From NCBI GenBank assembly GCA_963816925.1, contig CAWFMY010000027.1, positions 186,001-250,000 on the forward strand: a stretch of 64,000 bases of DNA, written 5' to 3'. Shown piece after piece: positions 1 through 9,251 of this stretch; position 1 is the stretch's first letter; each line of letters starts with the position of its first letter. Origin of the DNA: CAIWHR01 sp963816925 (GTDB lineage: Bacteria; Pseudomonadota; Gammaproteobacteria; Burkholderiales; Casimicrobiaceae). The notes beneath the pieces were generated by a model. That model saw only the letters and a list, made by a program, of their open reading frames with translations. It was not told where the DNA came from and searched no databases. The translations under genes were made by a program, and so were the position numbers.

Positions 1-231
1 GCGACCCATGTGGCACTCGACGCACTGGACGCGCGCGTGCGAATAGACGGCGTAGGCACGCGGTTCCTCGGGATGGACCGCGTGACAGTTGTTCGAGCAG
101 AACGCGTTGCTGTTGCTGTATTCCCAGGCGACGATGCCGCCGGCGCCGAGCACGGCGAGCGCGATGCCCGCGAGGACGAGGGTCATCGCCGTTCCCAGCA
201 TGAACGTCCGCTTTCCCAACTTGATATTCAT
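1..231 (-). CDS. NapC/NirT-like multiheme cytochrome c, N-terminal part (runs off the window)
   Basis: The first 77 residues are visible from an ATG at 231, preceded by a good Shine-Dalgarno (GGAGGG). They form a short basic N-terminus, one uncleaved membrane anchor (about residues 9-36) and two heme motifs. This is the layout of NapC/NirT/NrfH quinol dehydrogenases, which pass electrons from membrane quinol to periplasmic cytochromes. The first heme motif is C45-x3-C49-H rather than CXXCH; the second, C70-x2-C73-H, is canonical. The gene follows the cytochrome b gene by 82 bp on the same strand, so it is probably the third member of the operon that starts at 2421. The number of hemes and the C-terminus lie outside the window. 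Confidence 0.8.
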   Translation of the reverse strand, partial: MNIKLGKRTFMLGTAMTLVLAGIALAVLGAGGIVAWEYSNSNAFCSNNCHAVHPEEPRAYAVYSHARVQCVECHMGR

Positions 232-313
232 CACCGATTGCCCTCCGTCACCGCGCACGACCGCGCTGGCAGCGCGGCACGCCTCGACCTGCCCCGCGTC
301 AGGCGTGCAGTAT

Positions 314-1192
314 CTAGAAGAAACTGTAAACGATCAATACGATCGCGATGATGCCGAGCAGCAGGGCGGCGCCGCCGACGATCCACCCGAATACGAGCGA
401 TTCGCGCGTCGGTGGGGGCGCCAGCGCCGCGTCGAGCCTGCCTTCCTTCACCATGCGCGCGTATTCGACGGCGCGCTCGTGCTTGAGCTCGCGCTCCGAG
501 ATCCGCCCGGTGAAGATGACGGTGTCCATCGGAAACTTGTCCGGCCGGAGATGCCCGTTGAAGAAGTGGAAGGTGAAGATGAAGCCGACGGCGAGCAGCG
601 CCTCCTCGCCGTGGACCAGCGCCGCGATGTTGAACACCCAGCCGGGGAGAATCCGCGCGAAGAATACCGGGAACCACAGCAGCAGCCCCGACCCGCCGAT
701 GATCATCATCCCCCAGAACACCGCCCAGTAGTCGAACTTCTCCCAGTAGGTCCAGCGGTCGAACTGCGGGCGCGGCCCGCGGCCGATGAACCACAGGAAA
801 TTATGGTAGATGTCGATGGCGTCCTGCGGCTGCGGCACCATCGAGTCCGGTCCCCACAGCAACCGCATCAGCCTGCCGCCGGCGAGCGCCTTCGAGAACA
901 TCACGACCACGTGCGTCACGAACACCACGATCATCACCGCCGCGCACATGCGGTGGATCAGCCCCGCGCCCTCGAACCCGCCGAGAATGCGCGCGAGCGT
1001 GGCCGCCCAGGGCCGGTCGGCGAAGACGAGCGGCAATCCGGTCAGCGCGCATCCGACGAAGGTCAGCATCAGCAGCGAATGGAGCACGCGCTCCGTCGCC
1101 GTGAAGCGTCGAACGTATCGTTGTGCCAAGCCGTTGCCGTCCGCTTGACCGTCGGGCCGCGCGGCGGCCGGGGTAACCGTTGCAGCCGTCAT
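314..1192 (-). CDS. Di-heme type inner-membrane cytochrome b (FdnI/b561-like)
   Basis: A 292-residue integral membrane protein with four main hydrophobic segments (about residues 35-60, 75-105, 165-190, 200-225) and a C-terminal hydrophobic helix. His residues sit in the first segments (the ERVLHS region, and a GLIHR plus THVVVM pair), as in the cytochrome b subunit of formate dehydrogenase and related quinone oxidoreductases. Its ATG at 1192 overlaps the stop of the upstream multiheme cytochrome by one base (TGATG), so the two are translationally coupled. Inference: it carries b hemes and the quinone site of an inner-membrane complex whose periplasmic electron carrier is the 11-heme protein, comparable in arrangement to the Cbc complexes of Geobacter. 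The direction of electron flow cannot be read from sequence. Confidence 0.8.
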   Translation of the reverse strand: MTAATVTPAAARPDGQADGNGLAQRYVRRFTATERVLHSLLMLTFVGCALTGLPLVFADRPWAATLARILGGFEGAGLIHRMCAAVMIVVFVTHVVVMFSKALAGGRLMRLLWGPDSMVPQPQDAIDIYHNFLWFIGRGPRPQFDRWTYWEKFDYWAVFWGMMIIGGSGLLLWFPVFFARILPGWVFNIAALVHGEEALLAVGFIFTFHFFNGHLRPDKFPMDTVIFTGRISERELKHERAVEYARMVKEGRLDAALAPPPTRESLVFGWIVGGAALLLGIIAIVLIVYSFF

Positions 1193-2421
1193 CAGTGCCG
1201 CTCCTTGCCGCTCGTCAGCTTTTCACGCACTTCGCGATAGAGCCAGAAGACCGTGTGGATGCCGAAGAAAGCGAACACCCCGAAGAGCAGCAGCTCCATG
1301 AACTTGGCGGCCCAGTAGAAAAGCGGGTCGCGCGCCTTGTCGTGCCGGTTCGCGTGCGGATCGAAGCTCGCGAAATTGGCCGACGCGCCCGCGTGGCACT
1401 GCTGGCAGGTCTTGAGCCGGTTCTGCTTCGACACCTTGGACGCGGGATTCGACGCCGGCAGCACCTCGTGCGCGCCATGGCAGGATGCGCAGGTGGCCAT
1501 CCGCGAGTAGCCGAGTGCGGTGACCTGGCCGTGGAACGTGTCGCGATACGTCGCGAGATAATCGGCGTGGCAGGTGCCGCATTCCTTGATCACCTCGGTC
1601 TGGAATTTCGGCGTGTCGTGCTGCTGGATGCCGTGCGCGGAGTGGCAGTCGGTGCAACCCGGCGCGGCCAGCACGCCATCCTGGCGCAGCTTGCCGTGCA
1701 TCCCCTTCACGTAGGCTTCGCGCTCGGACGTGTGGCAGGTGCCGCAGGTGTCCGGAATCCTGGCGCGGCTGGTGCGGCTGTTCTCGTCGGCCTTGGGCTG
1801 GATGCTGTGCGCCCCATGGCAGTTGGTGCAGGTCGGCGCCGATCCCTTCGCCGCGCCGATCAGCGCCTTGCCGTGGATGCTGTCGTGGAACTTGCCGCCG
1901 ATGTTTCCGCCGGGCAGTTTGCCCTTGGCGACCACCGTGTCGTTGCCATGGCAGGTCGAGCAGGTCGCCTCGATGTTGGCGTGATTGGTTCGCGCTGCCG
2001 GGTCCTTCGACCGCAGGATGTCGTGCTTCCCGTGGCAATCCGTGCAGGTCGCGGCGATCGAGTTGCCGCCCTTGCGCGCCTTTCCGTGCACCGTTCCCGT
2101 GTACTCCTTGACCTCCTTGGCGTGGCAGGTCGCGCAGTTGACGGGCTTCAGCTTTTCGGGATGCGGCAGCTTGTCGACGGCGACGTCGGCGTGGCAGTCC
2201 GTGCATTTGAGCTTCATTTCGCCGTGCACGGACGCCGCGAACTTCGCGCCGTCGACGGCGATCGGGTTGCCGGCGGCGCCCTTGGCGTCCTTGTCGGCAT
2301 GACACATGAGGCACGTGTCGGTGACGCTGGGGGCAGGCGCCGGCGTCGTGGCGGCCTGTGCCGCGAAAGCGGCCGCCAGTCCGGCGAGCAGGATTGCGCG
2401 AATCGTTTGGGCGGGTCTCAC
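1192..2421 (-). CDS. Membrane-anchored undecaheme cytochrome c (cytochrome c3/7-like family)
   Basis: I count eleven CXXCH motifs (beginning CLMCH, CTDCH, CATCH and ending CASCH, CQQCH) in about 409 residues. An N-terminal signal peptide (AILLAGLAAAFAAQA) precedes them and a C-terminal hydrophobic helix followed by a basic tail ends the protein, so it should sit in the periplasm anchored in the inner membrane. The open frame extends to 2700, but that stretch is atypical; I chose the GTG at 2421 because it directly precedes the signal peptide, although its ribosome-binding site is weak. Partner genes are the overlapping cytochrome b and the NapC-like gene. Likely role: electron wire between the quinone-reactive cytochrome b and periplasmic or outer-membrane acceptors. 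Confidence 0.85.
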   Translation of the reverse strand: MRPAQTIRAILLAGLAAAFAAQAATTPAPAPSVTDTCLMCHADKDAKGAAGNPIAVDGAKFAASVHGEMKLKCTDCHADVAVDKLPHPEKLKPVNCATCHAKEVKEYTGTVHGKARKGGNSIAATCTDCHGKHDILRSKDPAARTNHANIEATCSTCHGNDTVVAKGKLPGGNIGGKFHDSIHGKALIGAAKGSAPTCTNCHGAHSIQPKADENSRTSRARIPDTCGTCHTSEREAYVKGMHGKLRQDGVLAAPGCTDCHSAHGIQQHDTPKFQTEVIKECGTCHADYLATYRDTFHGQVTALGYSRMATCASCHGAHEVLPASNPASKVSKQNRLKTCQQCHAGASANFASFDPHANRHDKARDPLFYWAAKFMELLLFGVFAFFGIHTVFWLYREVREKLTSGKERH

Positions 2422-2721
2422 GGGAATCCGAGGCTTGCGAAGGGTCGATGCCCGTGGTGGCGCGATTTCCGGCGCCGGGAGGCCGCTCGCATCACCACTT
2501 CGGATTGCAGAATGACACCGGCACCGCCGGGGCGTGTTGACTTGGATCAACGGGCGGGGCGCGCGCAGTTTGTCCGCGCACAGCGAAGCGCCAAATTGAC
2601 AAACGAAAATCCGGGGACGCCCGCGAAGCCGGCGGACGCGCGCGCTTGCGGAGGCGGATGGAGCAACGACCGCGGCGCCGACCTTCGACGAGATCGGCAA
2701 CCGCGGCCGCGGGTTACCGCG
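2422..2721. other. Intergenic region between the undecaheme operon and the monoheme cytochrome gene
   Basis: No convincing gene is seen here. The 502-residue minus-strand frame continues through it, but the predicted residues are Arg/Pro-rich and start-like features appear only at 2421. The stretch holds the FNR-like palindrome at 2537-2550 and presumably the promoter of the undecaheme operon. Confidence 0.5.
2537..2550. promoter_or_regulatory. FNR-like operator upstream of the undecaheme cytochrome operon
   Basis: TTGAC-TTGG-ATCAA matches the FNR/CRP-family consensus TTGAT-N4-ATCAA at 9 of 10 positions. It lies about 116 bp upstream of the GTG start at 2421. It is one of seven such sites in this window, all upstream of respiratory or electron-transfer genes. 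Binding is inferred, not shown. Confidence 0.6.
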
Positions 2722-3006
2722 TTACATCGACAAGACCCATTTCACCAGCGACTTGAGGTCGTCTTCGCTCGCCTTTTGTGCAGGGTGGCCCGTTCCGTTC
2801 TTCAGCTTGGCCACCAGCGTCGCCTCGGCGTCGGCCTTGCCCTTGAATTTTTCCGCAACGGACTTGAACGACGGTCCCATCTTCTTGGTATCGATGGCGT
2901 GGCAGTTGAGGCAACCGCTGCTCTTGGCGAGGGCCTCCTGCGCGATCGCCGCCTGGGCGCTGGCGAGGCCGATGGTCGCAACTGCTGCAATCAGAGCAAA
3001 CTTCAT
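2722..3006 (-). CDS. Small periplasmic monoheme class I cytochrome c
   Basis: A 94-residue protein starting at the ATG at 3006, chosen because a strong Shine-Dalgarno (GGAAGGAA) lies just upstream; the longer open frame to 3123 is not needed. A signal peptide ends near residue 21 (AAIAQ). One heme motif, CLNCH, follows, and the C-terminal amphipathic helix (SLVKWVLSM) is typical of cytochrome c551/c5 folds. The usual P-M-P axial methionine loop before that helix is missing; the segment reads NGTGHPAQKASEDD, so the sixth heme ligand may be His or another residue. It is probably a soluble electron carrier between the inner-membrane and porin-bound cytochromes encoded nearby. Confidence 0.85.
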   Translation of the reverse strand: MKFALIAAVATIGLASAQAAIAQEALAKSSGCLNCHAIDTKKMGPSFKSVAEKFKGKADAEATLVAKLKNGTGHPAQKASEDDLKSLVKWVLSM

Positions 3007-3315
3007 TTTCGTTCCTTCCGGAAAAGTGCCGACGTTGACGCGGGCAATGGTTGACGAGGGTCGACTTCCCCTGGCGTTCCGATGGGTTGTGGCACCGGGG
3101 TGATGTACACAAACGTTTGACAACCTCGCTTAGCTTACCGGAATTGCCGACCCCCGTAGGCGCCGGCGCTTGACAGGGGTCCCGACCGCGCCGCGCCGGG
3201 CATCCCCGAGCGGGCGCGGCCGGCCCGGCTTCGGGCGGGCGGCTGATCCAGATCAAGGGGTTCCGCAGGTCGCCGTTGCACCATGGGCTTCCGGAAGAGC
3301 GCAGGAGGGTCGACA
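3007..3315. other. Divergent intergenic region between cytochrome c and ratA-like genes
   Basis: No gene is supported here. It contains the divergent promoters of the cytochrome c gene (minus) and the ratA-like gene (plus), and an FNR-like palindrome at 3243-3256. Confidence 0.5.
3243..3256. promoter_or_regulatory. FNR-like operator upstream of the ratA-like gene
   Basis: The sequence CTGAT-CCAG-ATCAA differs from the FNR consensus TTGAT-N4-ATCAA at one position. It lies about 60 bp upstream of the start at 3316, a spacing that suits an activator site, and could also serve the divergent cytochrome c gene. Confidence 0.55.
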
Positions 3316-3831
3316 ATGCCCCAGGTTCCGAGCGCCGCAATCGCGGTGGAGGGCCTTGCAGCGATGGGGGCACGCGACGTGCACGAGGTCCGCAAGACCG
3401 CTCTCGTTCCGTATCCGGCCGAGGGCATTTTCGACCTGATCGAGGCGGCCGAGCACTATCCCGCCTTCCTGCCGTGGTGTGCCGGGGCGACCGTGCTTGC
3501 GCGCGACGAAGGCGTGGTCAGCGCAAGAATCGTCGTCGACTATCACGGGGTGCGATTCAATTTCGTCACGCGCAACCCGAAGCGTCGCCCGGAGTTCATG
3601 GCGGTTCACCTGGAGCAGGGGCCGTTCCGGCATTTCGAGGGCGAGTGGCACTTGCGGCAACTGGCCGTGGACGCATGCAAGATCGAGTTCTGCCTGCGCT
3701 ACGAATTCCGGAGCGCCGTGATGGCGCGTCTGGCCGGCCCGGTGTTCGACAGCATCGCGGATGCGCTCGTCGACGCGTTTGTCGGCCGCGCCGAACAGGT
3801 CTACGGTACAGGCGCCGCCGCGGGAGGTTGA
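3316..3831 (+). CDS. ratA: RatA/COQ10-like START-domain protein
   Basis: A 171-residue SRPBCC/START-fold protein. From about residue 20 it follows the RatA/COQ10 pattern: a pseudo-repeat around VRKTALVPYPAEGIFDLI, then EHYPAFLPWC, then a long C-terminal helix (VFDSIADALVDAFV). Family members bind a hydrophobic ligand such as ubiquinone (COQ10), and in E. coli RatA was reported to block 70S ribosome assembly. I chose the ATG at 3316 because it has a strong Shine-Dalgarno (GGAGGG); an in-frame ATG at 3283 lacks one. No RatB partner is adjacent. It is followed after 40 bp by a cyclic-nucleotide-binding protein. Given the quinone-centred neighbourhood, a quinone-binding role is the more attractive reading. 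Confidence 0.75.
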   Translation: MPQVPSAAIAVEGLAAMGARDVHEVRKTALVPYPAEGIFDLIEAAEHYPAFLPWCAGATVLARDEGVVSARIVVDYHGVRFNFVTRNPKRRPEFMAVHLEQGPFRHFEGEWHLRQLAVDACKIEFCLRYEFRSAVMARLAGPVFDSIADALVDAFVGRAEQVYGTGAAAGG

Positions 3832-3871
3832 ATCCGCCGTGGCAATCGCAATCCGACACGAAAGAGTCATC

Positions 3872-4357
3872 ATGACGAACCCGAAATCGTATGACGCGCT
3901 TCGCGCATCGAAGCTCGCAGCCGAGCTCTCCGAGGAGCAATGCCGCGTGCTCGCCGCATTGGTCACCTTGCGCGACCTGAAGGACGGGGAGATCCTCGTC
4001 AAGGAAGGCGAGGCCGACAATCACCTGTACACGATCGTCGACGGCACGATCAACGTGGTCAGGAATGCCGGAACGCGCGATGCCGTCCCGCTGTTCACGA
4101 TCGGCAGCGGCGACTTCGCCGACGAGCTCGGGTTCATGGACGGCACCGTGCACTACGCGTCGCTCGTGGCGGGCGGCGCGACCCGCGTGCTCGGGATCGA
4201 GCGCGAGAAGCTCGAATCGCTCCTCGCGGGCCATCCCGAGATCGTCTACAAGGTGATGCGCTCGATCGTGCGCGCGGTCCACCAGATCCAGCGGCAGCTT
4301 TCGATGCAGTCCGCGGAGCTGACCAACTATATCTACAAGCTGCACGGCCGCTACTGA
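3872..4357 (+). CDS. Stand-alone cyclic-nucleotide-binding (CRP-N-like) domain protein
   Basis: A 161-residue protein consisting almost only of a cNMP-binding beta-roll (about residues 15-125, including VKEGEADNHLYTIVDG and GDFADELGFMDG) and a C-terminal helix. There is no helix-turn-helix, so it is not itself a DNA-binding CRP/FNR regulator. The start at 3872 was chosen because the family fold begins here; the frame is open further upstream inside ratA. It probably senses a small ligand or acts as a regulatory subunit. A second protein of the same design is encoded at 34771-35247, beside the nuo operon. Its 3' end meets the convergent FeS oxidoreductase gene. Confidence 0.75.
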   Translation: MTNPKSYDALRASKLAAELSEEQCRVLAALVTLRDLKDGEILVKEGEADNHLYTIVDGTINVVRNAGTRDAVPLFTIGSGDFADELGFMDGTVHYASLVAGGATRVLGIEREKLESLLAGHPEIVYKVMRSIVRAVHQIQRQLSMQSAELTNYIYKLHGRY

Positions 4358-6361
4358 CCGGCGAACAGCCAGCGCCTCGGCGACGAGCTCCGCGATGTCG
4401 CGCGTCGCGATGGCTCCGTCGTGCCCCAGCGCGGAGACCCCGTCGCTCATCATCACCGCGCAATAGGGACACGCGGTGGCAATGACCGTCGGCGCGCGCG
4501 TGAGCGCCTGCTCGACCCGCGTCACGTTGATGCGACGGCCGATCTTCTCCTCCATCCACATGCGGGCGCCGCCCGCGCCGCAGCACATCGCTTTCTCGCG
4601 GGACAACGCGAACTCGAGCGGAGCGTCCTTGCACACCGCCGCGAGCGTCCGCCGCGGCGCCTCGTACTCGCCGTTGTGCCGGCCGAGATAACACGGCTCG
4701 TGGTAAATCACTTTCTCGTGGCGCGGCGTGAGCGAGAGCCGGCCCTCCTCGATCAGTTGCGCGATCAACTGCGTGTGATGGACGACCTCGTAGTGGCCGC
4801 CGAATTCCGGGTACTCGTTCCGCAGGCTGTTGAAGGCGTGAGGATCGCAGGTGACGATCCGCTTGACCCCGAGCTCGTTCAGCGTCGCCACGAGGCCTTT
4901 GGCGAGGGTCTGGAACAGCAGTTCGTTGCCGGCGCGCCGGACGCACTCGCCGGTCGACGTCTCGGCGGCGCCCAGAACCCCGATGCGCACGCCCGCGGCG
5001 CGCATGACCGCGACGAAGGCACGCGCGATCCTCTGTCCCCGCGGGTCGAATGACTGCGCCGAGCCGACGTAGAACAGCCAGTCCAGCGCCTGCACTTCTG
5101 CAGCGGTCGTGACCACCGGCAGATCGAGGCCGTCCGCCCACGCGCCACGTGCCGTCGCCGGCATTCCCCACGGGTTGCTCTGGACTTCGTACGCGTCGAA
5201 CACCGCCTTGAGCTCGTGCGGAAACGCGCCTTCCATCATCACCTGGTGCTGGCGCAGCCGGTAGAACCGCGGCAGGTGCTCGAGCTCGATCGGACACGCC
5301 GTCTCGCAGTATCCGCAGGTCGTGCACGCCCACAGCGTGTCCTCGCCGATCACGGCGGGAACGAGCGGCGGCAGCTTGTCGTCGTCGTGCGCGACGATCG
5401 CCTCCCGCTCCGCGATGAGGTGCCCCTTCAGGTGGTCGAACACCCATTTCAGCGCCAGCGGCTTGCCGGTCTGGAACGTCGGGCATGCGTCCTTGCAGCG
5501 GCCGCATTCGGTGCAGGTGAAGGCGTCGAGCCCGTCCTTCCAGCCGAGATCCGCGACGGTGCGCACGCCGATCTTCATGTCGTCGCCGCCGTCGCCTTCC
5601 ATCATCTTGTCGAGATCCACGGTCGGCACCCGGTTCGACCGTCCGCGCCTGGCGAAGAACAGCGTGGGCAGGGCCGTCACGATGTGGAAGTGCTCGCCGA
5701 CGGGAAGAAGCACCAGGAAGGAAAAGACCGTCACCATCTGCACCCAGTACGACAGCTGATAGCCGATGCCCAGCGCGGATGCGCTCATGCCCGAGAATCC
5801 GCGCGCGATCGCCGCGCCGACGACCGCATAGTGCGCCTCGTGCGCGATCCCGGCGTCGCGCCCGCCCGCGAGCGCGAAGCGGAAGCCGTCGAACAGTAAA
5901 TCGGTGACCATGATCGCCGCGATGAGCGACAGGATGAGGAGCGCCTCGCGGTTGCGCTCGAGCCGCGCCGGCTTCAGAACGAGCCGCCGGTAGAACGCGT
6001 ATCCCACCGCGACGACCACCGCGATTTCGACCAGATCCTTGCCGAAGGCGAACGCGGCGCCGAACGCGCCGGGATAGACGAACGACGCGTCGTACCCTAT
6101 GCCGATCAGCTGGATCTTGCGCGCCAGCAGCGCGAGAAAGCCGCCGAAGATCACCGCGTGCATGATCCCCGGCTTCCACTCGCGCCGGATCATCCGCGCC
6201 TGCAGGAAGCCGTTGGTGACGAGGACCTTCAGGCGCGCAAGCGGATCGTCCCACCGGATCTCGGGCCCCAGCGCGACCACGATGGCGAGCTTGCGCCACG
6301 CGAGATAGAAGAAGCCGGCAAACGCCGCCAGCATGAGCAGCGTGATTGCGGCGGGATTCAT
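4351..6361 (-). CDS. Membrane-bound (Fe-S) oxidoreductase, HdrD/EMO type (cytochrome b + two CCG domains)
   Basis: The N-terminal ~230 residues form several membrane helices of NarI-like cytochrome b type. Two [4Fe-4S] motifs follow (CTECGRCKDACP and CTTCGYCETACP), then two CCG cysteine-rich domains (ending EPCYLGRHNGEY and MCCGAGGARMWMEE, with a CPYCAVM motif). This order is that of HdrD-like FeS oxidoreductases and of the proposed ETF:menaquinone oxidoreductases, which pass electrons between a soluble donor and the quinone pool. No etfAB is nearby. The ATG at 6361 starts the membrane domain. The frame has no stop where the family ends; it stays open to 3596, antisense to two genes. A TAG at 4351-4353 one base out of frame is the likely true stop, so I end it there and suspect a single-base error. 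Confidence 0.7.
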
Positions 6362-6390
6362 CGGGCGCGGACGGGGGGCTTCGTGGCGTG

Positions 6391-6907
6391 CAAAGAACAA
6401 GCCCCGCGCGAGGCGGGGCCTGTCTGGTCGCGGTCAGGCAGCGATTATTTCTTCGCTTCGCCCTTGACGTCCACTTCCACGCGCCGGTTCGGCTGCAGGC
6501 ACGCGATAAGCTCCTTCTGGCTCTTCTGGTCGCACTTCACGACCTGCTGCTTCTCGCCCATGCCGATCGCCTCGATCTTGTCCTTGGGCACGCCCTTGCT
6601 GACCAGGTAGTCGCGCACCGCATCCGCACGACGTTCCGACAGCTTCTGGTTGTAGGCCTCGGTGCCGATCGGATCCGTATGGCCCGTCACCAGGACGACC
6701 TCGAGCTTCTGCACCTGCGCCAGCTTGCCGACGATCTGACTGTCGATCGCCGTCTTGCCTTCGGGCTTCAGGACCGCCTTGTCGAAGTCGAACAGCACCT
6801 TCGAGTCCAGCGTGATCTTCTGCACCTGCGGCGGCGGCGGAGCCGGCGGCGGCGGGGGTGGCGGCGGCGGCGCAACCTTCGGTGCCGGCGGCGGTTCCGC
6901 GACCTTC
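6391..6907 (-). repeat. Copy B of a 517-bp near-identical repeat (OmpA module plus terminator)
   Basis: This stretch matches 10545-11061 at a constant offset of 4154 bp, with only about nine mismatches seen by eye. It covers the Pro-rich linker, the OmpA-like domain, the stop codon and the downstream terminator of the barrel gene. The encoded OmpA domains are identical, while the barrel halves upstream are strongly diverged. That pattern fits gene conversion between the two tandem copies. Confidence 0.85.
6394..6419 (-). terminator. Intrinsic terminator of the second mtrAB-like unit
   Basis: Read on the minus strand, a GC-rich stem (GCCCCGC pairing with GCGGGGC around a short loop) is followed by a T-rich tail (TTGTTCTTTG). 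It lies 26 bp past the stop at 6445. A nearly identical copy sits at 10546-10573. Confidence 0.75.
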
Positions 6908-9237
6908 AGCTGCGCCACCGGAAGCGGCGGCGCGTCGAACCTGTAGGTCAGTGTCGCGTAGAAGATGTTGGAGTGACCGTCCGTGTACGCGTCGTAGCCG
7001 TTGCCATAACTCAACGACGTGTTGGTCGGGCTGACCGGGTTGACCGCTCCACCGGCGCCGACTGCCACGTACGGCAGCGCGTACTGGTAGCCATTGGTCG
7101 CCACGTCGTCGTGGCTGTACTTCATGTACGAGTAGCCGCCCGTGATCGACCAGTTCCTGTTGTAGTTCCAGATGCCCTTGAGGTTGAAGTACTGCTGCTT
7201 GCTGTTGTCGAAGTTGCTGATGTTGAGCGGCAACGCAGCGGGCGAGGCCGTATATTGCAGTCTGCACGCCGAACGTCGCATTGCCTTCGTTCGACACGTA
7301 GAGGTACGACCCCGTCAGCTTGAGCGCCTCCATCGCCTGCCAGTCGGCGCCGACGCCGATCATCCAGGTCGTATCCTTGGTCTGCGAGCTCCAGTTGTAG
7401 GAGTTGTTGCGCGCTCGGCGGCGCGAAGCGGGCTGTAGCAGTTCGGATTGCGCTGGTCGTGCAGGAAGCCGCAGTACCCCGGCGGCGGATTCGGTCCGCT
7501 CGCCACCGTGCCGATGTACCGGTGGTCCGACGGATATTTCGTCTCTTCCCAGCTGCCGAACGCGTTGAGCTTGACCTTTTCCGACGCGTTCCAGTAGCCG
7601 CTCAGGAAATACCCCTGCCGGTCGTTGCTGGTGCGGCCGTACGTCACGTCGTCGTAGTCGATCTTCGCCCACGTTCCCTCGAACGAGACGCCCACGTTCA
7701 TCATCGGGGTCCAGTCGAGGTAGAGCTTCCACAGGTTCGTGGTGTTGCTCTGCATGTCGAACGCCGAGGTGTACGGCAGCAGGTAGTTCGGGTTGTTCGC
7801 ACCCGCCGTTGGGCAGCGGATCGTTGCTGTAGTTGAGCGTCGCGTCGCGCTTGATGTACTGGTACTTTAGGCGCCCGGACACGGTGTCGAGCATCGTGTT
7901 CTTGTACTCGGCCCAGAGCTTGTTCCAGTGCGCCTTGTCGTAATCGACGCGCGTCTGGTCGAGGTTGTTGTAGTCCCACCCGAAGCCCAGGCGCTGGCCG
8001 TGCATGAATTTCCACCAGGCGTCGAAGCCGACGTTGTTCTTCGTGTAGTCGTACAGCTCGTTCTCGCAGTTGCCGACTGTCGTCGTCGGAATCCCGCCCA
8101 CCACCAGGTTGCCGCAGCCCGAGGCCGCTCGCGAGCGGCGTCGTCGGCGCGTTGCCGAACTCGATCACGTCGGACTTGTTCTGCAGCTTCGTCCAGTTGT
8201 AGTAGACGCGCGTGTCGAAATTCGCCATGGGCGTCGCGGTCCATGCGAGCGCGAACGACTGATTGATGTTCTCGCCGTTGAAGTTGTTCGCGTCAGGCAA
8301 CGTGCTGTTGTAGACGGCGTTGGTGTTGAGCGCCGTCTGGCCGATCGGGACGTCGCTGGTCGTCTTCGCGTAGGTGTAACGGGCCGAAATCACCGATCGC
8401 CACGGCAGGTCGCGATAGTTGCCCGAGACCGTGAACTTGTTGAACGTGTTGTCCGGCGAGAGATAGGTGGAGTCGAGCTTGTTGCCGCCGAAGAACGGAT
8501 TCGTCCACTGCAGCGTCGTGTTGTCGTTCTCGAACTTGCTGTAGTCCCAGCGCAGCGCGAACGTGGCCTTGCTCGTCTGGTAGCCGCCCTCGACGCCCCA
8601 GTTGCTCGTCTTGGTGTTCGTCGGGATCGCAAGGTCGGTGTAGCCGTTGCCCGGGCTCGTCCCGTTGGCGCGCCGAGCCGACTTTGGTGCCGCTGAACGT
8701 GACCTGGTTGCCGTCGGCGCGGAAGTACCAGGGGCTGTTCTTCTGCCACTCGGCGTAGCCGCCTGCGTCGCGCCGGTCGTAACCCAGCCTGAAATTGTTC
8801 CAGGCGGTCGGCGGATTGGCCGGAAGCGCCGCCAGCGGGAAGGTCGCGGTCAGGACGTTGCCGCCGCTGCCGGTGAACGGCGTCCAGGCGTTCGACGAAA
8901 ACGTGTGCGGGATGTCGTTCAGGTACGCGCCCGCCTTGAACACGTCGTACATGCCGCCGCGCAGGAACATGTACTGATCGGTGCGGCCGAAGTTCTCGCC
9001 GTAGCCCTGGAACCACGTGTTGCTGTTGCGGCCCTGGACGCCGACGTTCGACAGCGCCCCGTTGCCGAGGTCCTGGTACTCGTCGAGCTTTGCCGTGTCG
9101 CGCGCGTTCGTGTTGTTGTAGATGCCGCCGAGGGTTCCCGTCCCCTGGACTCGCATCGGATCGTCGTCGCTCTGCGCGAAGGCCGGTGCGGCCACGAACA
9201 GGCTGGCGATGAGGGTGGATAGAAGCTTCTTGCTCAT
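6445..9237 (-). pseudogene. MtrB/PioB-like outer-membrane barrel fused to OmpA domain, copy 2, frame-broken
   Basis: The gene begins with a normal ATG at 9237 and signal peptide (IASLFVAAPAFAQ). It has MtrB-family features (GGMYDVFKAGAYLNDIPH), many alternating beta-strands, a poly-Pro linker and a complete OmpA-like domain ending GEAKK. The reading frame changes at about 8672, 8115, 7800, 7415 and 7265. Each break is repaired by removing one or two bases and the pieces join into a continuous homologue of the intact copy at 10599-13412. Either the copy is a very recent pseudogene or the breaks are sequencing errors; the same error type occurs in essential genes of this window, so the gene may be intact in the cell. 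Expected role: outer-membrane sheath for the decaheme cytochrome encoded 14 bp upstream. Confidence 0.75.
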
Positions 9238-9251
9238 GATGGTCTCCGGCC

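Noticed and set aside
6820..6880. Poly-Pro coding GC repeats (also near 10990-11030) as a microsatellite or CRISPR-like array
   Set aside because: They encode the linker of the OmpA fusion; there are no spacers or regular repeat units.
6434..8104. 556-codon minus-strand ORF as an independent protein
   Set aside because: Only parts match the barrel family; it is a mosaic of correct and wrong frames of the broken copy at 6445-9237.
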